A stretch of DNA of 64,000 bases from Sistotremastrum niveocremeum HHB9708 (taxonomy: Eukaryota > Basidiomycota > Agaricomycetes > Sistotremastrales > Sistotremastraceae). A program made the position numbers and the translations under genes. How positions within the stretch are numbered: the first letter of the stretch is position 1; the number at the start of each line of letters is the position of its first letter. The notes beneath the pieces were generated by a model. The model did not search any database. It was given only the letters and a program-made list of their open reading frames with translations, and was not told the origin of the DNA. Below, one piece after another: positions 12,034-22,137 of this stretch. Where the stretch lies: positions 111,026-175,025 of the forward strand of contig KV419433.1 in assembly GCA_001630475.1 (NCBI GenBank), given 5' to 3'.

Positions 12034-13527
12034 TCAACGGCTTGCGTTTACGTTCGTTATCAAGGATGTCGCAGGTCTGAGCTTGCCTTTGAACTTTGTC
12101 TTCGTATGATTGTCCCTAGTTTCCTTTGAGCGGCTCTCTCGGAACTGGTACCAAAGCCGTAGAATATCCTGACGGAATCTCTGAGCAAAAATCGAAGTCA
12201 GGACGTTCAGAAATACTGTACCTTCTGAGAGGCGAAAGTGACGAAGACGGATAAAGGTACTATAAAAGAGAATCTCGTTGAGACAGTATTTGACACTTCA
12301 TGTTACTCACGTATAGCTAAGAAACTGGTAGCGACCAACGTGCTACTCTTGACGGCGCCGGAATTCAGCAACAAGCTATTGTCGCACATCAGCAACCAGA
12401 ATTTTGGGACGAAAAAGCCATAATGGCTCACCCGATGATTTCCCAGATCCCGAAGATGAAGATGCGCGTCAACAAAGAAAGACCCACAATAGAAGGGATG
12501 CCAAAGCTTCGTGTTGCTTTTCGACGTTTCCATACCACGTAACAAATTCCGACTGCAGATGGGAATCTCGAGTTAGCACGAAGAAGTGTTCGAAGGTTGA
12601 CAAAGTTACCTTGACAAATGAGCATTCCAATCGCGAATATGCTCAGCTCAATACCCAATATCATCCCGCTGTGAAGAGTAATAAGCTCAGAGCAGCGTAT
12701 CGAGTAATAGCTCCCCACAACTTGACGTTCGCAATGGTGCAAAAGAAGGAATGACCGCCCCGATTGACTATACCGGGAAATCGAGTTCCGATCTGTGGAT
12801 TGCAGTTCAATTCTCAGTTGTTAGTAAAATCGATGAGACTAACCACAGCAGCCGGGATAGCGAACAGTAGGAAATTGAAGTAAGGCAGACTGAGCATCTA
12901 TTGGAGAAGAAGATTCGATTACTACGAGAAAGCTGAGGGGAACTGAATACTGACGATCCAGTTTCTGACTACGGGATGACGGGGGCTAGCGGGCCCCCGC
13001 ATCACAGTTTGCCACGTCTGCGAGAGCATAGTCGTATGATGCTTCCAAACCCAAGGTGTAAGTTGATCAGGGCACTAACCTCGAACAGTAAAATGAGTGC
13101 AGAGAGCACAAACCTGCATAGAAAATCAGTGGGTCATGGCGCTCGGATGATGCAGAATTAGATTGAATACGAACGCGGGATCAAATCCATGTTTCAAAAT
13201 AGCCTGAACGTAACATTGCGTATACGGAGGGCTAGGATTCATGTACTGGCCCGTATAGAACCTATCATGAACTCAGCGTCAGATGAAAGCGAGAAGGGCT
13301 AATCCTCACAGAATTAGATATACAGGAGTCCCAAGAAACGACAGAAGAATAAAATTATATAACGCAGGCATCCGAGGCGAAAGAGACTTCGCCAATAATA
13401 AAGTCAACAGAAGTATTGCAAGTCCAGCTTGGCCGACGATGAGCAGGGAGAACCATGCAAGTTGAGTGCCACGCGGATGTTGTCCCAACCACAGTCCGTC
13501 CGCATCCGGCGGATCAATCACCTCCAT
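12034..13527 (-). CDS. Seven-helix GPCR-like membrane protein, copy A
   Basis: Eleven exons join to 315 aa without a stop: 13527-13310, 13261-13175, 13113-13080, 13017-12955, 12897-12844, 12792-12719, 12668-12610, 12552-12432, 12375-12311, 12259-12222, 12168-12034. Exon 1 carries HPRGTQLAWFSLLIVGQAG (helix 1) and LYNFILLSFLGTPVYLIL (helix 2). Exon 2 has QAILKHGFDPA, exon 6 has HSFFCTI, exon 8 has KRRKATRSFG, exon 10 has LPLSVFVTFASQK. Hydropathy gives seven spans with a short N terminus and a 45-aa hydrophilic tail that starts DILRLWYQ. The family is widespread but unnamed in mushroom-forming fungi, as far as I recall. Receptor function is inferred from topology only. Exon 9 is three codons shorter than in the other copies. 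Head-to-tail with copy B. Confidence 0.88.
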
Positions 13528-14294
13528 TTCTCCGTTCTGGACGCCGGCGTCTCAGGCCTAAAGTCGGTTAAAGAATCAGAAACTACGCGACTTTGAGCTA
13601 TCGAGTTGAGTGTAGCAGTGGTATAGTAGGAGCCAGTCCTCCATAGACACGGACGGTGAGCCGGATTTATATGCTTCGTAGACAAGTAAATTTTATGATC
13701 GGCTACGAACGAGTAGCATAGGGAGAAACGCTAACGTGATTGCTATAGTTTCTGACAGCGACGGCGTGGAAGCTTCGGTCATCAAGACCGTGCCTGATTT
13801 GCGTTTCTTTTGATGAAAGACAAAACCATCACTGGGTTCACTGCCGAACTGGCCCAGTGGAAGTGTTGATACGCCGAGATGACTCCCACTGGTTGAATAC
13901 ATGTTTAATGAATCCAAAATTCGAGCAAGAGGACGTTCTACATTCTGAGAAGAGCGTGACGAGATAGTGCCAGTCCAATCCAAGCAGCGACCAGTCGGGC
14001 GCATGAGAGTCCTGCACAGGCTTCATCGGAGCTTCTCGTTGATGCCGCCAAGCGGCATTGTTGCGACGGCAAAGCACGGAAGCGAACGCCGTCGTCGGAG
14101 AGCGGAAGACTTTTTCAGGACTTTTTCCCTCTCTTTCATCGACGTTCAAGCTCTTCTTAACAACCTGGTTCGATGTGTGATTTACAATCTGTAATCTGCG
14201 AGCCGTATTTCAAAAGTCATGAAATATCTCATCAGAATCTTGCTATCGTCTCCCTCCCTGTTCATTTTTGTCTTGATTGCTTGGCTCATAAATT
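13528..14294. other. Spacer between seven-helix copies A and B
   Basis: No gene seen. The part from 14155 on is the 3' flank of copy B and is repeated at 3590-3870. Confidence 0.6.
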
Positions 14295-15760
14295 TCAAGG
14301 TAGATATAGATCGTCCTCGGGCTTAGGCGGTATAGTCTTCGAAGTCTCAGCCCTTCGGGAATGACACCAGTACTTCAGAATGTCCTATTGAATATAGTGA
14401 GGCCGAGATAGAAGAACGTTAACGAGAGGTCCTACCTTGTGGGATGAAAAAATTATGAAGACGAATAGTGGTACTATCGACCCGCAAAAGGATCAATCAG
14501 TGTTAGTGTTGGAGTCGGAATAATTCACTCTTACGTATCGCCAAAAAAGTTGAACAGACTAACGTGCTGTCGAAATCGGTTACCGTGAATCTCGAATCGA
14601 ACATTAGTCTGTTGACGTATATCATAAGCAGCGCAATAAGACGGAAGATAACCACATACCCAATCACTTGCCAGACATTAAAAATCGAAATACGCATCAG
14701 CTGAAAGTGATCTAATGAGGAGGGGGCTCCAAGAAGCCGGGCTGCTGTGCGATGTTTCCAAAATAAAATGCAAATGCCACCTTCATTCGTCAATCCGAAG
14801 TTAGTCACTACAAAAGCATCTTGTGAGGCACGAGTACAACCTTGACAAGCCAGAGTTCCAAACGCTAATATAGCCATCTCAACGGCCCATATTGTCCCGC
14901 TATAAGAGTATAAGTAGGTGGACCTTGTTGGAACGAGGTTTTACGTGCAAGGGCCCATCATTAATCGTGCAGAAAAAGGAATGTCCCCCGCGAGCCACTT
15001 TCTCAGGAAAGCGAGTTCCCATCTAAAGATATCAGGTCTTGCTAGGTTATAAAATATTCGACGATCATAACGCACCACGGCGGTGGAGATAGAGGCAACC
15101 ACGAAGTTGAGATGAGGGAGACCAAGAATCTGCGCAATTACATGTACGTTTCCCGGAGGAGCAAAGCATAGAAAAAATATTCTACGAACTATACGTTGCC
15201 GAGCCTTGGAATGTGTCTGTTGAACAGGTCCACGAGAGGCGTTTTGCCAAGTCTAAAATAGGTGTGAGTATTTTATTGATGAGCACGAGAAGATAGTCAA
15301 GTAAATCTGACCTCGAATACGTGAAGGAATGAAGCAAGAAGAAAGCTAAGGGCATGCAAATCTCATTACGAAGCAACAAAGAAGCCGGTACACAAAACGA
15401 ACGCGGGATCGATTCCATGCTTGAAGATGGCTTGAACCAGACAGAGCGAGTACGGGGGATTCGTGTTCATGTACTCATTGGAGTAAAACCTGTCCGTCAT
15501 GGCTTCATCGCCGTCTTTCAGTAGAAGAAAGCGAAAACCTACAGAATGAGATAGATAGGTGTCGCAAGGAATGACAGCAACACAAGATTGTATAGGACCG
15601 GCATTCGAGGACAGAGCGACCTCGATAGGTAAAAAGTCATCAGAAGGAAGGCAAGTCCGGCTTGACCAAGTATCAAGAGAGAGAACCATACGAGCTGGAG
15701 AGCTCGCGGATTGGGGCCTAAATCGAATCCATCTGGGTTAGTCGTTCCTACTATTCCCAT
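14295..15760 (-). CDS. Seven-helix GPCR-like membrane protein, copy B
   Basis: Eleven exons give 303 aa: 15760-15543, 15489-15403, 15345-15312, 15252-15190, 15129-15076, 15022-14949, 14899-14841, 14780-14660, 14608-14535, 14473-14436, 14384-14295. The ATG at 15760 is preferred over one at 15805 because it gives an N terminus of family length. Signature pieces: NPRALQLVWFSLLILGQAG, QAIFKHGIDPA, FPEKVARGGHSFFCTI, IFNVWQVIG. Intron 6 starts with GC instead of GT (CCCTT|GCACGT), a rare but usable donor class. The shortest cytoplasmic tail of the family (29 aa, starts DILKYWCHSRR). Function unknown, probably plasma membrane. Confidence 0.87.
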
Positions 15761-16542
15761 TCTTGACGCCTCTAATGGAGAATTCTGGACACAGATTGGA
15801 TCCAACGTCGCACTTCAGGTGGAGTAGAAGGTAGGAACGAAGTACAGGCGGCACATGAACCGACATGCTTGAAAGATTTTGAATCGAAGGACGAGAATCT
15901 TCCCCATGAACTCAGTTCAAAATCGATTTCGAGATAAGCTCCGAGTCTTGCAGGATCTCTTGCTAAGTAGGAGTGTCCCTGGTGCCTTAGGATCCCCTCA
16001 TGCAATCTCAAGATCTATCTGCATCCGTATCGAAGTTGATCGCGCTTCGGTAATATCGCGATATCGACGACACAGAGTTGGGCATCAGCTGACGATTTAT
16101 CGAAGCGTCTGGATAGCTCAACAGAGCATGCTGTTGTTATCGGTGCCGAGCAGGTATAAGTATAAGTATAGACCGAGTTGCAATAGCAATCGCCAGGCAC
16201 AAAGTCTGCTGAAATCTGGAAGCCTTCGGATGATCAGATGACTCAGACTGCTGAGGAGCTATCGCATCAGACTTTTGCTCGTCGATCATATCATATCAGC
16301 TTCCAATTGCACGGAATGGACATTGATGGACCATGGTGATCTACGTTGCTCAAAGTCAAAGCCAGAGTTTCAAATCCACATCATTCCCTTGATTGAGGTT
16401 GAGCAAGACTTCAAATGGTGCGAAGGAAACGAGCATCATCGGAAATCGGAACCAAATTTCAACGAAAATTAAAAATTAAATTGAGGATAACCAGGACGAA
16501 TTCGAGGTGGAAGAACAGGTTTCGATCACGCGACACTTTCTT
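15761..16542. other. Intergenic between seven-helix copy B and the DUF6535 3' exon
   Basis: No supported gene. Contains a short (tataag)n run near 16155-16170. Overlapping plus and minus frames at 15880-16240 shadow each other. Confidence 0.45.
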
Positions 16543-16930
16543 CTAATCCTCTGCTACACGCTCAAATATGATATGAGGACCCTGAGAACCGAATGTGATG
16601 TTCAATTCGTGCTGTCGTGGAGGACCGTTCGGCAAGTCAGGTCCAGATCTGGAGTGCCCTGGCATCCTCAATGATGCAAACCGGATTTCCGCTGGCCCCA
16701 GAAGAATATCAGTTGGCTCCGGATGACCGTCATTGAGAATATTCCTTGCGTCTTCCAATGAACCTTGTCGATGGCCTTGATTGATCAGACGATCAATCTG
16801 TAGCTGGAACAATGTCGATTCGTCTTCGGGTAGTGGGAAAGAAGGTGATGAGTCATCTGGGCGAGGAGATTGTGGGGGTTGTGAACGAAGAATTGGGGGC
16901 GGCTGGTATCTCCTGAAGAGGGCATCATAT
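16543..16930 (-). pseudogene. Detached 3' part of the last exon of DUF6535 gene 1
   Basis: Open minus-strand frame to TAG at 16543 (reads LFRRYQPPPILRSQ near the start, HIIFERVAED at the end). It continues the reading frame of exon sequence that stops at 27471. The two halves are separated by the LTR element at 16931-27470, with the target duplication ATATG (plus strand catat) at 16926-16930 and 27471-27475. Pro/Ser-rich tail, as in the paralogue at 31545-34305. Confidence 0.82.
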
Positions 16931-17126
16931 TGTAATAGGTTGAAATGTTAGTGTCGCGATCACTCAAAACAGAACTCGACCGAGGTATATTCTCTGGAGT
17001 GCGTAGGTGACAGTGCGACGGATGTGCTTACGTAATCACATCCGCGCGCGTTGTACATCGGGCTGAGTACGAAACTAGGCTACTTGTATATTCTACTGCT
17101 ACTCTCTAACTATCACACCCTTTACA
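16931..17126 (-). repeat. 3' LTR of the gag-only element
   Basis: 196 bp with TG...CA ends, TGTAAAGGG at the minus-strand start. About 95 bp (17013-17107 region) recur at 20328-20422 with no visible mismatch, and the last 20 bp recur at 27451-27470. Confidence 0.85.
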
Positions 17127-17272
17127 CCCTCCCCTTCTGAACGGAGCATACCGTTCCACTCAAACATAGGAGAGAGTAGGCGGGAAGATGAGAAGGGAAA
17201 GAAAAAAAAATCCGCAATCAAATGAGCGTAACAAAGTTGGTATTTTAATTTTAACTTGGGTTTTCTAATTTT

Positions 17273-17540
17273 TTATTCCTCTTCAGCAGCGAATTCATCG
17301 GAGTCATCTTCATAGATGGCCCTTTGGTATTCTTCTTCACTGAGTGAAAGGATATATTGTCCATCATCCTGTTGCTCAGTGTCCGAAGGTTGGTCTGCAT
17401 TTTGATCTGCAGTCTCATCATCGCCAGCTTCTGGTTCCGCAATGCGCACGCTGAGTGATTTAATGGAAGGATTGGGTTTTTCAGCAGTTGGACAGTCACG
17501 AGCTATATGGCCAGTTTTTCCACATGTAAAGCATGCGCCA
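17273..17540 (-). pseudogene. Gag C-terminus with CCHC zinc knuckle
   Basis: Nucleic-acid-binding end of Gag. CFTCGKTGHIARDC fits C-x2-C-x4-H-x4-C. A long acidic tail follows (DDETADQ, EEEYQRAIYEDDSDE, ending EEE) and a TAA at 17273, just upstream of the polypurine tract and LTR. Because the frame ends here, no pol follows the knuckle. The upstream join to the rest of gag is lost: an inverted-repeat element and a truncated hAT-type element lie between 17541 and 18079. Confidence 0.8.
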
Positions 17541-17638
17541 CTTCAGAAAAAATTAGACCTCCTATTTTGACTCCTGAGCGCTCTGGAGTACTCTGGAGTA
17601 CTCAAGAGTGGAAATAGGAGGTCTAATTTTTTCTGAAG
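17541..17638. mobile_element. 98-bp palindromic MITE-like element
   Basis: Begins CTTCAGAAAAAATTAGACCT and ends with its reverse complement. The arms match for about 27 bp (through CCTATTT), around a centre with two copies of ctctggagta. It sits between the gag zinc knuckle and a truncated hAT-type element. No target duplication could be fixed. Confidence 0.8.
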
Positions 17639-18079
17639 GCTGCAGTTGCCGGTTGCCTGGTTTTCTGAAAATCAGGCAACCGGCAACTGCAGTCATGACC
17701 AGTCATGACCACGGTCGCGACCGATGCTTAGGGAAGACCCTTAAGGGTCCCCAACCAGGGTATTCAGAGGGTCATGTAGTGGTATTTTCCCCATCTATCA
17801 GCATGTATTCATGGTATATGATGTATATACAGTATATATATGATCAATAGACACCAATAGACTATATATAAGAGGGTAAAACAATATATTAATCAATAAA
17901 ATATTACATTTATAGGGCAGGCAACTGGTTGTGACTGGTCATTTGATGACTGGTTGCCGGACCGCAACTGCAGTTGCAGTTGCCAGTCACAGCCATTTTG
18001 GAATTTGGCAACCGGTCGCAGTTGCCAGTCACAGGGAATTTTGGAAAAAGTCCAGTCGTGACTGGACTTTGGAACTCTA
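17639..18079 (+). mobile_element. Left-truncated copy of the hAT-type MITE seen at 25680-26175
   Basis: From ctgcagttgccggttgcc to ggactttggaactcta it follows 25735-26175 closely, including the AT-rich centre with tatatacagtatatat. The first 55 or so bp of the family, including the TAGAGTTCC end, are missing and replaced by the palindrome at 17541-17638. It interrupts gag after the residues DDDPEKF. Confidence 0.85.
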
Positions 18080-19559
18080 CAAATTTCTCTGGGTCATCAT
18101 CTCCAGAATATTGATGGGTTGATTCCAGTTTAATACCAACAGTTGCTAAAGCAGACTTTTGTGGAAATACCGAATGGTTCCTGTTCCATGCTCTTCGGAT
18201 GATCCGAACAGGCCTTGGCAAGTCGTCCGTGTCTTCATTCCATAATGGCGCATCAGTCATCGGAGTAGGCTTATCGCCTTGTGATGGCTCATATCCGTTA
18301 GCTGTGTTATTCAACAACTCAGCAGGATAATTATATTGCACATCATTCCGAATATATCCACGCTGACTGGGGTGGGTATATCCTCCTTCACCAGGACGTG
18401 CGAACCGTGTGACTGGAAGAATTGTGGACAATTCTGATACCAAAGGGACATGATAAGCATTGTTTGTTACAGTCCTTGAGGTATTGGCTGTCCTTGTCTG
18501 TGGTCCTTGTGATGTCGCACGGATACCAGAAAGACGGGGTCCAACAGACGATGGCAAAATGCCTCTGTGATCCGTTTTGGGACTGGCAATTGGAAACACA
18601 GTTGCATCTAATCCATGATTGACCGGAGTTGGCAGTTGACCTTCTTCAACCTTGATCTGTGGCAGCTGCGGATTGACCGAAGCAAATCTTGGGAAGAAGA
18701 CAGACCGGGCAGTTTGCTCAACTTGCGGCGTCGATGTCTGACTTCTTGGAGAAGGTGTTGATTGTTGGGTGCCAATCGGGGACTGGGATCTCCTGATGTT
18801 TGTTGCGACTGCAGATGTGACACTCTGAACTTCAGATGATGCCTTCTTTTGACCTGCAGTCTCAGTTGCCAGGGGTATCCGCAAGCGATCGGGAGATTTT
18901 GGAGTGACAGAAAGCTTGTGATGGGGCATTCTATCCATAATCTCCGCATATGTCATGCATGTGTGATAGGCGTCTTTGAAGAGTTGACGTTTTTCTTCAA
19001 AATGCATGCTGCGAGCACCAGGACGTGTGATCTGACTTGAGAGATCGAAGATCTTCTGTCGGAGATCAGGGGCTTCCGGTGGATCATCGAGTATCTCAAA
19101 GGATAGCTTAGCAAGTTCAACATATGATTTGCTAGAAACCCAATCAGGCTGATCCATACTGTAGATGGCAATAAGCAGATCACTGTTTGGACGATCAATC
19201 TCATTCCGATAAGCGGGTGTCTGCGGACGAGAGGACGAAAGACCCAGGGCATTGGTTGCAAAACCCTTTCCGGAGCCGTGAAGTCTGGAGCGAGGCTCAG
19301 ATCGATCTCCAATAGATCGGAGTGGCTGGTCATGAGATTTACGGGATGGCTTGGTGGATCTCGTGGTCGACGAATCTGGCGAATCATCTCCAAGATTTGC
19401 CCGCATACTGAGTTCGTGAATCAAGGTCCGGTTATCATTGCGGGGAGAACTACGAGGCACTTGATCTTGCCAGTTTGGACCAAGTAATCGGGCCATACGC
19501 CTCTCATACTGATCAGGATGGGTGTTACGGTAATCAAAGATTTGATTATCGAAATGGTT
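18080..19559 (-). pseudogene. Gag N-terminal region of the gag-only element
   Basis: Continuous minus-strand frame, about 490 codons visible, that starts inside the assembly gap. It is Ser/Pro/Thr-rich in the middle and ends in a segment typical of Gag cores of basidiomycete LTR elements (HQYSGDDDPEKF). Here the frame runs into the inserted MITE (VEFQS is MITE sequence). Product would be a capsid-type structural protein, but it is truncated and the capsid core after EKF is absent. Confidence 0.75.
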
Positions 19560-20327
19560 NNNNNNNNNNNNNNNNNNNNNNNNNNNNNNNNNNNNNNNNN
19601 NNNNNNNNNNNNNNNNNNNNNNNNNNNNNNNNNNNNNNNNNNNNNNNNNNNNNNNNNNNNNNNNNNNNNNNNNNNNNNNNNNNNNNNNNNNNNNNNNNNN
19701 NNNNNNNNNNNNNNNNNNNNNNNNNNNNNNNNNNNNNNNNNNNNNNNNNNNNNNNNNNNNNNNNNNNNNNNNNNNNNNNNNNNNNNNNNNNNNNNNNNNN
19801 NNNNNNNNNNNNNNNNNNNNNNNNNNNNNNNNNNNNNNNNNNNNNNNNNNNNNNNNNNNNNNNNNNNNNNNNNNNNNNNNNNNNNNNNNNNNNNNNNNNN
19901 NNNNNNNNNNNNNNNNNNNNNNNNNNNNNNNNNNNNNNNNNNNNNNNNNNNNNNNNNNNNNNNNNNNNNNNNNNNNNNNNNNNNNNNNNNNNNNNNNNNN
20001 NNNNNNNNNNNNNNNNNNNNNNNNNNNNNNNNNNNNNNNNNNNNNNNNNNNNNNNNNNNNNNNNNNNNNNNNNNNNNNNNNNNNNNNNNNNNNNNNNNNN
20101 NNNNNNNNNNNNNNNNNNNNNNNNNNNNNNNNNNNNNNNNNNNNNNNNNNNNNNNNNNNNNNNNNNNNNNNNNNNNNNNNNNNNNNNNNNNNNNNNNNNN
20201 NNNNNNNNNNNNNNNNNNNNNNNNNNNNNNNNNNNNNNNNNNNNNNNNNNNNNNNNNNNNNNNNNNNNNNNNNNNNNNNNNNNNNNNNNNNNNNNNNNNN
20301 NNNNNNNNNNNNNNNNNNNNNNNNNNN
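19560..20327. other. Assembly gap (768 N)
   Basis: All N. By position it should hold the start of gag, the primer site and the inner part of the right-hand LTR of the minus-strand element. The true length may differ from 768. Confidence 1.
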
Positions 20328-20422
20328 GACGGATGTGCTTACGTAATCACATCCGCGCGCGTTGTACATCGGGCTGAGTACGAAACTAGGCTACTTGTAT
20401 ATTCTACTGCTACTCTCTAACT

Positions 20423-20682
20423 TGTTGGACATATGAGCCAGTACGAGCTGTAGTCGGAGTTACGGGGTTAACGGAGATACGGCGAGTTCTGGAGATCGGA
20501 CCAAGTTAGTGGCATCGCTGTATAGCGGTTGCCGTATTTAGTAGCATCCGATGTAGTATATAAGCGCAGCCCGGATGTCGGAAATAGGCAGAGGTTAATC
20601 TGCCTATTGACCGGACATCCAGGTTAGTACATAAATATTGCAGAGGTTAATCTGCCTATTGACCGGACATCCAGTTTCATCA
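20423..20682 (+). repeat. Copia 5' LTR
   Basis: 260 bp, TG...CA ends, differing from the 3' LTR at one position by my reading (ggaccaag versus ggaccgag). It contains a tandem pair of a block beginning aggcagaggttaatctgcc and a TATA-like tagtatataagcg upstream of it. Confidence 0.93.
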
Positions 20683-20699
20683 GGTTATGAGCCCTGCGC
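20683..20699 (+). promoter_or_regulatory. Primer-binding site for a half initiator tRNA-Met
   Basis: GGTTATGAGCCCTGCGC directly follows the 5' LTR. Its complement is GCGCAGGGCTCATAACC, the anticodon stem-loop of fungal initiator tRNA-Met as I recall the yeast sequence, not its 3' end. Priming from a cleaved internal half of initiator tRNA is established for Drosophila copia and yeast Ty5. Confidence 0.8.
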
Positions 20700-21676
20700 T
20701 CACGCTGTGATATCCGTTTTAAATACACTACCTCTTGTCGTTTGCAAAACCGTCTTTATTCAAACCTATCTCGAAAATTTTCACAAACCCCTAAAAACCA
20801 CTCCTATCCTCACTTCGAATTTCGAAAGCTTCAAAACCGTCGTACTCTATCAATCACGCCGAACGTCATGCCAACAGACACCGAAGAGAAGACGACTCGA
20901 TTCACAGGGTCCAAGATCCCAAATCTGATCCGTGCGAAAGGCAACGAGCCGTCCAATTTCCACACATGGAAAATTCAAATGCAAGCTGTTTTCATGGAGC
21001 AAGAACTATGGGATGTCGTCTATGGAAAAGAGAAAGCGAACATTCCAACCCTCGTCAAAACCAAAACCATTAAAGCCGATGTCGACGGAGTGTTGAGAGA
21101 TGTGAAGCAAATAGGAAACGAAGTCGAATACGAGAAGGCGCTGGTGGATAATGCCGGGTGGACGAAGAAGGACCGAAAGGCCTGGAGAATATTGACAGAG
21201 TGCCTTGATGCCGACAGTATCACTCTGGTCGAGCACAGTGGAACCACTGCTATTGCCTGGGCCCGCCTTTACAACTACTTTTCCACCGCCAGCTCTCGCG
21301 AAAGTGGCACTATCTTCAAGCAGATCAGCACGTACGAGTGCGAAGAGGACATGGACGTCGACGAATGGCTTACGGACATGCGCAAACTCTACTCCCGCTA
21401 CAAATCCCATGGCGGGAACAACATGCCGGATTCCCTCTTCGCCGAAAACTTGCTCCTGCTGCTACCAAACTCGTGGACACATTGGTGCGGTACCTATGAA
21501 CAAACTACAAAAGGGAAGACCCTCAATTCGGAAATCGTAATCTCTGATATACGAACTGAATGGGCCCGTCTCTGTCGGCGCCGACCAAGTGCCCTCGCAT
21601 CCATCTTCACGGCTCGTGCCGCAGCCGAACGAAAAAGGAAATCGGATGCCTCTTTCGCCAATTCCGCCCGTCCCAC

Positions 21677-22137
21677 TAGTGTTTGCAAGTCAGGTCACTT
21701 AACCGCCAAATAACCGCAACTTAGCCGTAACTTAACCATTTGTGACCTAACCATGGTTAATGGTCATGGCTCAGAGCTGGTGGTCAAGTCACAGTCATAG
21801 ACCTCCCCGGAATCCTTAACCGCTTGCCTTGACCAACATGGGTAGATCCTTGTCTACAGCCTTCCCCAGGCCTTCTGGTGTGTTCTGCTTGTCATATACA
21901 TCATATATGAGGACCAATAACCTAGATTAAGTAGTAAAAAGTGGAGATTTATGACTTTTTTGAGGTCATAACCGCATTAACCGGTCAAAGTCAGGTCATG
22001 GTCACCCAATTTTGGCTTAACCGTGACCGTTGGCGGTTATAGGTTACAGCAAAACCCATTAACCATAACCGTGGTTTGGTTACGGTTAGGGCCTCCGAGG
22101 GGCCCATAACCTAACTTAACCTGACTTTCAAACACTA
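21677..22137. mobile_element. hAT-type MITE in Copia gag (8-bp target duplication)
   Basis: 461 bp. Left end TAGTGTTTGCAAGTCAGGT and right end its near-reverse complement. Flanked by CGTCCCAC at 21669-21676 and 22138-22145. Internal repeats of ttaacc/ggttaa. No ORF. Confidence 0.92.
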
